This document shows, piece by piece, positions 36,194 through 38,670 of a DNA stretch of 38,670 nt. The stretch is from Clostridia bacterium (GTDB lineage: Bacteria; Bacillota; Clostridia; Oscillospirales; Acutalibacteraceae). The notes under the pieces are model-generated. The model was not told the origin of the DNA. It saw only the letters and a program-made list of their open reading frames with translations, and did not search any database. Each line of letters opens with the position of its first letter. Within the stretch, counting starts at the first letter, position 1. The stretch lies in contig JAFRLW010000021.1 of assembly GCA_017431035.1 (NCBI GenBank), positions 1-38,670 on the forward strand. Reading direction: 5' to 3'. The translations under genes and the position numbers were made by a program.

Positions 36194-36898
36194 TTATTCG
36201 GTTTTGCTTAAAAGTTCTAAAATAGATATGCTTTCATCCTCTAAAATAGCGTCGATATGAATATGCGAGGGGTCGGCTATTTCGGACGGCACAACTCCCA
36301 CAAAGGCGATTTGTTCGCCTGCCTTTACTGTGGCGCCTTTGGTTACGGCTATATTATCAAGTCCGCAGTATCTCACCGATATACCGTTTCCGTGGTTTAT
36401 AACTACCGTTTTTCCGTATAGTTTGTCGTCTAAAACATCCGTAACGGTTCCGTCATAAGCCGCTTTTACAACGCTGCCTTTTTCACACTTTATATCCACG
36501 CCTTCGTGCAATCTCATATCGGCATAGGTCTTAGAATACTGTAGTTCGCTATTGCTGTACGGTTTTATAACTTCTCCCTCAACCGGCATAACAAATCCCT
36601 GCTTTTTTTCGGTTTCGGTTTTCTCGCTATCGCTTTCATACGGCTCGTCGGTCACTTCTTTCTCGGCGGCTTTGGCTTCATCACTTGTTTGTTCATTGTC
36701 GTTTGTATTAGTATATGACCCGGCAATACTGTGATATTCTTCCTCTTTTTTTTCATTGCTTTTGCCTATATTATCGGTCTTTGTGGCGGCAAACCACGAT
36801 ACCGAACCTATAATCGCCAAAGAAAAAGCCACCACTGAATAATAGCCTATAAGAGATCTTTTCTTTGATTTGTTTTCCTTTTTTTCTTTGTTTTCCAT
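36194..36898 (-). CDS. Membrane-anchored M23 (LytM) peptidase, SpoIIQ-like
   Basis: A 234-residue protein. A Lys-rich cytoplasmic end is followed by one membrane helix (about 17-38), an acidic low-complexity linker (45-100), and an M23 domain (101-234). Zinc ligands look complete: His131 and Asp135 in HEGVD, and the H-x-H pair 212/214. The YSKT...HEGVDI arrangement resembles SpoIIQ, the forespore protein that partners SpoIIIAH during engulfment. A general cell-wall endopeptidase is the alternative. No other sporulation gene lies in the window. AAGGAGAA stands before the ATG. Confidence 0.8.
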   Translation of the reverse strand: MENKEKKENKSKKRSLIGYYSVVAFSLAIIGSVSWFAATKTDNIGKSNEKKEEEYHSIAGSYTNTNDNEQTSDEAKAAEKEVTDEPYESDSEKTETEKKQGFVMPVEGEVIKPYSNSELQYSKTYADMRLHEGVDIKCEKGSVVKAAYDGTVTDVLDDKLYGKTVVINHGNGISVRYCGLDNIAVTKGATVKAGEQIAFVGVVPSEIADPSHIHIDAILEDESISILELLSKTE

Positions 36899-36996
36899 AT
36901 CTTTTCTCCTTTTATGTTAAATGCACCGGTTTTACGTGATTATTATTGACCTTTATCAGAAAAATATTCTTTCATTATTTATAAATTGTTCACGAT

Positions 36997-37025
36997 TTGT
37001 TAAAAACCTTAATGTATCATATAGA
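36997..37025 (+). promoter_or_regulatory. Promoter of the candidate small RNA
   Basis: TTGTTA (36997-37002), 17 bases, TATAGA (37020-37025). Transcription would begin near 37032, just before or within hairpin 1. Confidence 0.7.
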
Positions 37026-37028
37026 TAA

Positions 37029-37135
37029 CACAAAGGAAGCCGCAAACCTTTGTGAAGGACATTAGATGTCCTATTATTCTCCTCAAACCCCTAAAAAAAG
37101 GAAACAGGTTCATTTTTGAGCCTGTTTTCTTTTTG
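37029..37135 (+). ncRNA. Candidate small RNA with CU-rich loop
   Basis: The segment has no coding frame of note but is laid out like an independent transcript. It has a promoter at 36997-37025, hairpin 1 (CACAAAGG/CCTTTGTG, 37029-37054) and hairpin 2 (AGGACAT/ATGTCCT, 37056-37072). An unpaired stretch with CTCCTC (37079-37084) and ACCCCT (37087-37092) follows, then a terminator (AAACAGGTTCA/TGAGCCTGTTT, 37102-37127, ending in Ts to about 37134). Unpaired CUCC/CCCC runs are known from Firmicute sRNAs such as RsaE to pair with Shine-Dalgarno sequences. I recognise no named family. An mRNA leader for the next gene is unlikely because of the terminator. Confidence 0.6.
37102..37134 (+). terminator. 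Terminator of the candidate small RNA
   Basis: An 11-bp stem with one G-U pair and a TTTT loop, followed by TTTTCTTTTT. A new promoter for the flavoprotein gene follows. Confidence 0.85.
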
Positions 37136-37164
37136 TTGTATCTTTATTAAAAAAATGATATTAT
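37136..37164 (+). promoter_or_regulatory. Probable promoter of the BaiN-like gene
   Basis: TTGTAT (37136-37141), 17 bases, TATTAT (37159-37164). A TATAAT at 37172-37177 is another possible -10. Confidence 0.55.
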
Positions 37165-37193
37165 ATAAGTGTATAATAATTGTGAGGTGCTAT

Positions 37194-38447
37194 ATGAGTA
37201 GAATATACAGCGCTTGTGTGATAGGCGGCGGTGCGGCAGGTATGACCTGCGCCAACGTTCTGAAAATGAACGATAAAAACCTTTCGGTTTGCGTTATCGA
37301 GCAAATGCCACGTGTGCTAAAAAAGGTTATTGTCACCGGCAACGGCAGATGCAATATCACAAACAGGGATATTTCTCTTTCGCATTATCACGGCGAAAAT
37401 CCGCTTTTTGCCGCCTATGCGCTAAAAAACTTTGATAATTTTATCGTTGAGGTTTTCTTTAACAAACTCGGCGTCATATTCCACTATGACGAAAGGGGAA
37501 GAGCCTATCCCTATTCTTTGCAGGCTTCTTCGGTTGTTGACGCATTAAGGCTATACGCTGCGGATAACGGCGTTGATATTTTTACCGAAACCGAAGTTTA
37601 TAATATTGAAAAAACCAAAAGCGGATATTTAATTACTACAAATAAAGAAAGCTTTAAGGCGGAGAATATAGTTATAGCGACGGGGCTTTTATCGGGTGGA
37701 GATAGTTTAGGCTCTAACGGAAAAATGCTGTCTATCCTTAAAAATATGGGATATAAAACCGTAAAAGTGACCCCGTCTCTTGTGCAAATAAAGACCGAAA
37801 ACACTCTTACAAAATCGCTTAAAGGAATAAAAATAACGGCAAAAGCGACCCTATTTTCAGGCGATAGGGCTATTTCGCAAAATACCGACGAGGTGCTTTT
37901 TTGCGACTACGGACTTTCAGGACCTGCTATACTTTACATTTCAAGAGAGGTTGAAAGAGAAACGGGCGATACGACAGTTTCTCTTGACCTTATGCCCGAA
38001 TATCCTCACCAAAAGGTTTACGATATGATAAGATACCGTGCAGGTGTGCTAAGCACGAGAAAACTTGAGGATTTGTTCCTTGGTATGCTAAATAAAAGGG
38101 TAGGTCAGGCGGTTATAAAACTCGCAGGACTGAAACTTGGCGACAGCGTGTCCACACTTACCGAAAACGATTATAAAAAACTAACTTCCATTATCAAAGA
38201 CCTTCGTTTCAAAACGCTTGGCACTACGGGCTTTAATAATTCTCAAGTCACCGCCGGCGGACTTGACACCGCCGCCTTTGATGATGAAACAATGATGTCG
38301 CAAACACATGGCGGGCTATACGCCATAGGTGAAATACTTGATATAGACGGCGACTGCGGAGGCTATAATTTACAATGGGCGTTCAGCAGTGCGATGTGCG
38401 CTGCGGAGTCGATAATGGATAGACTAAACGAAGATGAAAATATTTAG
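37194..38447 (+). CDS. BaiN/HI0933-family FAD-dependent oxidoreductase
   Basis: A 417-residue flavoprotein. The FAD-binding dinucleotide fold opens with VIGGGAAGMTCA at residues 9-20, followed by the NGRCNITN motif that is characteristic of the HI0933/YhiN (BaiN-like) family, and the C-terminal LDIDGDCGGYNLQWAFSSA. The physiological substrate is usually unknown; BaiN itself acts on bile acid intermediates, which should not be assumed here. The start at 37194 has GAGGTG four bases upstream and matches the family N-terminus. Its 3' end overlaps the next FAD gene by 14 bases. Confidence 0.9.
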   Translation: MSRIYSACVIGGGAAGMTCANVLKMNDKNLSVCVIEQMPRVLKKVIVTGNGRCNITNRDISLSHYHGENPLFAAYALKNFDNFIVEVFFNKLGVIFHYDERGRAYPYSLQASSVVDALRLYAADNGVDIFTETEVYNIEKTKSGYLITTNKESFKAENIVIATGLLSGGDSLGSNGKMLSILKNMGYKTVKVTPSLVQIKTENTLTKSLKGIKITAKATLFSGDRAISQNTDEVLFCDYGLSGPAILYISREVERETGDTTVSLDLMPEYPHQKVYDMIRYRAGVLSTRKLEDLFLGMLNKRVGQAVIKLAGLKLGDSVSTLTENDYKKLTSIIKDLRFKTLGTTGFNNSQVTAGGLDTAAFDDETMMSQTHGGLYAIGEILDIDGDCGGYNLQWAFSSAMCAAESIMDRLNEDENI

Positions 38448-38670
38448 GTTAAACAATATAAAACTTCCGCTTGATACCGATTTTGGCAATTTGATACCCT
38501 TTGCCTCAAAACAACTGAAAATATCAAAAGAGGAAATAGAAAAGGTATCTCTTTTCAGAAAATCGGTGGATGCAAGGAAAAAATCAGACGTCCATTTTGT
38601 CGTCACCCTTTTGGTGTTTTGCAAAAACGACAAAGTGAAGATAAAGAACAAAAATGCCGTTTTGTATAAC
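38434..38670 (+). CDS. COG2509-type FAD-dependent protein, N-terminal part (truncated by window end)
   Basis: An open frame from ATG 38434 to the window end, 79 codons, overlapping the preceding flavoprotein gene by 14 bases. It begins MKIFRLNNIKLPLD and contains FRKSVDARKKSDVHFV, the conserved N-terminal segment of uncharacterised FAD-dependent dehydrogenases of the COG2509 type, ahead of the FAD fold. The rest lies beyond the window. The overlap suggests that two FAD oxidoreductases are made from one mRNA. Confidence 0.78.
   Translation, partial: MKIFRLNNIKLPLDTDFGNLIPFASKQLKISKEEIEKVSLFRKSVDARKKSDVHFVVTLLVFCKNDKVKIKNKNAVLYN

Overview
The window looks like chromosomal DNA of a low-GC, Gram-positive gut-type Clostridia, most likely Oscillospiraceae/Ruminococcaceae. 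This is inferred from cohesin and dockerin proteins, lipoprotein and sortase-type signals, strong SD sequences, consensus sigma-A promoters, a lactate dehydrogenase/EtfAB cluster and a SpoIIQ-like M23 protein. It is mostly housekeeping sequence with one accessory surface-protein region. I saw no tRNA, rRNA, CRISPR array, insertion sequence or phage gene.

Layout. 1-2135 (+): 3' end of alaS, a HIT protein, an adenine-PRTase-like protein and a PAP2 phosphatase. 2335-4728 (+): a polar amino-acid ABC transporter with its own promoter. 4771-11932 (-): a flavodoxin, then a surface cluster read from right to left: a small cohesin+dockerin protein, a cohesin protein with Cys-pair repeats and a sorting-signal-like tail, and a 1278-residue dockerin protein with an SGNH/SASA esterase domain between two beta-helix-like regions. 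12235-18622 (-): a complete F-type ATP synthase operon (atpI-B-E-F-[H-A]-G-D-C). 18744-22838 (-): a PutP-type symporter, a CDP-alcohol phosphatidyltransferase, a membrane acyltransferase, an iron-sulfur-type flavoprotein and a YjbR/MmcQ protein. 22995-26363 (+): EtfB, EtfA and an FAD lactate dehydrogenase. 26429-31172 (-): a transglutaminase-dockerin protein, greA, lysS and a lipoprotein. 31317-33561 (+): a priming sugar-phosphate transferase and a nucleotidyltransferase. 33661-36121 (+): an S1 protein, an Mrp ATPase and TrmB. 36194-36898 (-): an M23 protein. 37029-38670 (+): a candidate small RNA, a BaiN/HI0933 flavoprotein and the start of a COG2509 FAD protein.

The most unusual item is the ATP synthase. 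One uninterrupted 739-codon gene encodes a b-like membrane helix and stalk, a delta C-terminal domain and the whole alpha subunit, in addition to a normal separate b gene. Mycobacteria are known to fuse b and delta; here alpha is fused as well, which conflicts with the usual 3 alpha : 1 delta : 2 b stoichiometry. The epsilon subunit lacks its C-terminal helical domain, and the c subunit has a plastid-like proton site.

Other candidates worth testing are the compact cohesin/dockerin set, whose dockerins are of different types, and a roughly 100-nt RNA with a promoter, two hairpins, a CU-rich single-stranded stretch and a terminator. Energy metabolism appears to combine lactate oxidation by flavin-based electron confurcation (inferred from the LctBCD-like set) with a proton-type F-ATPase.
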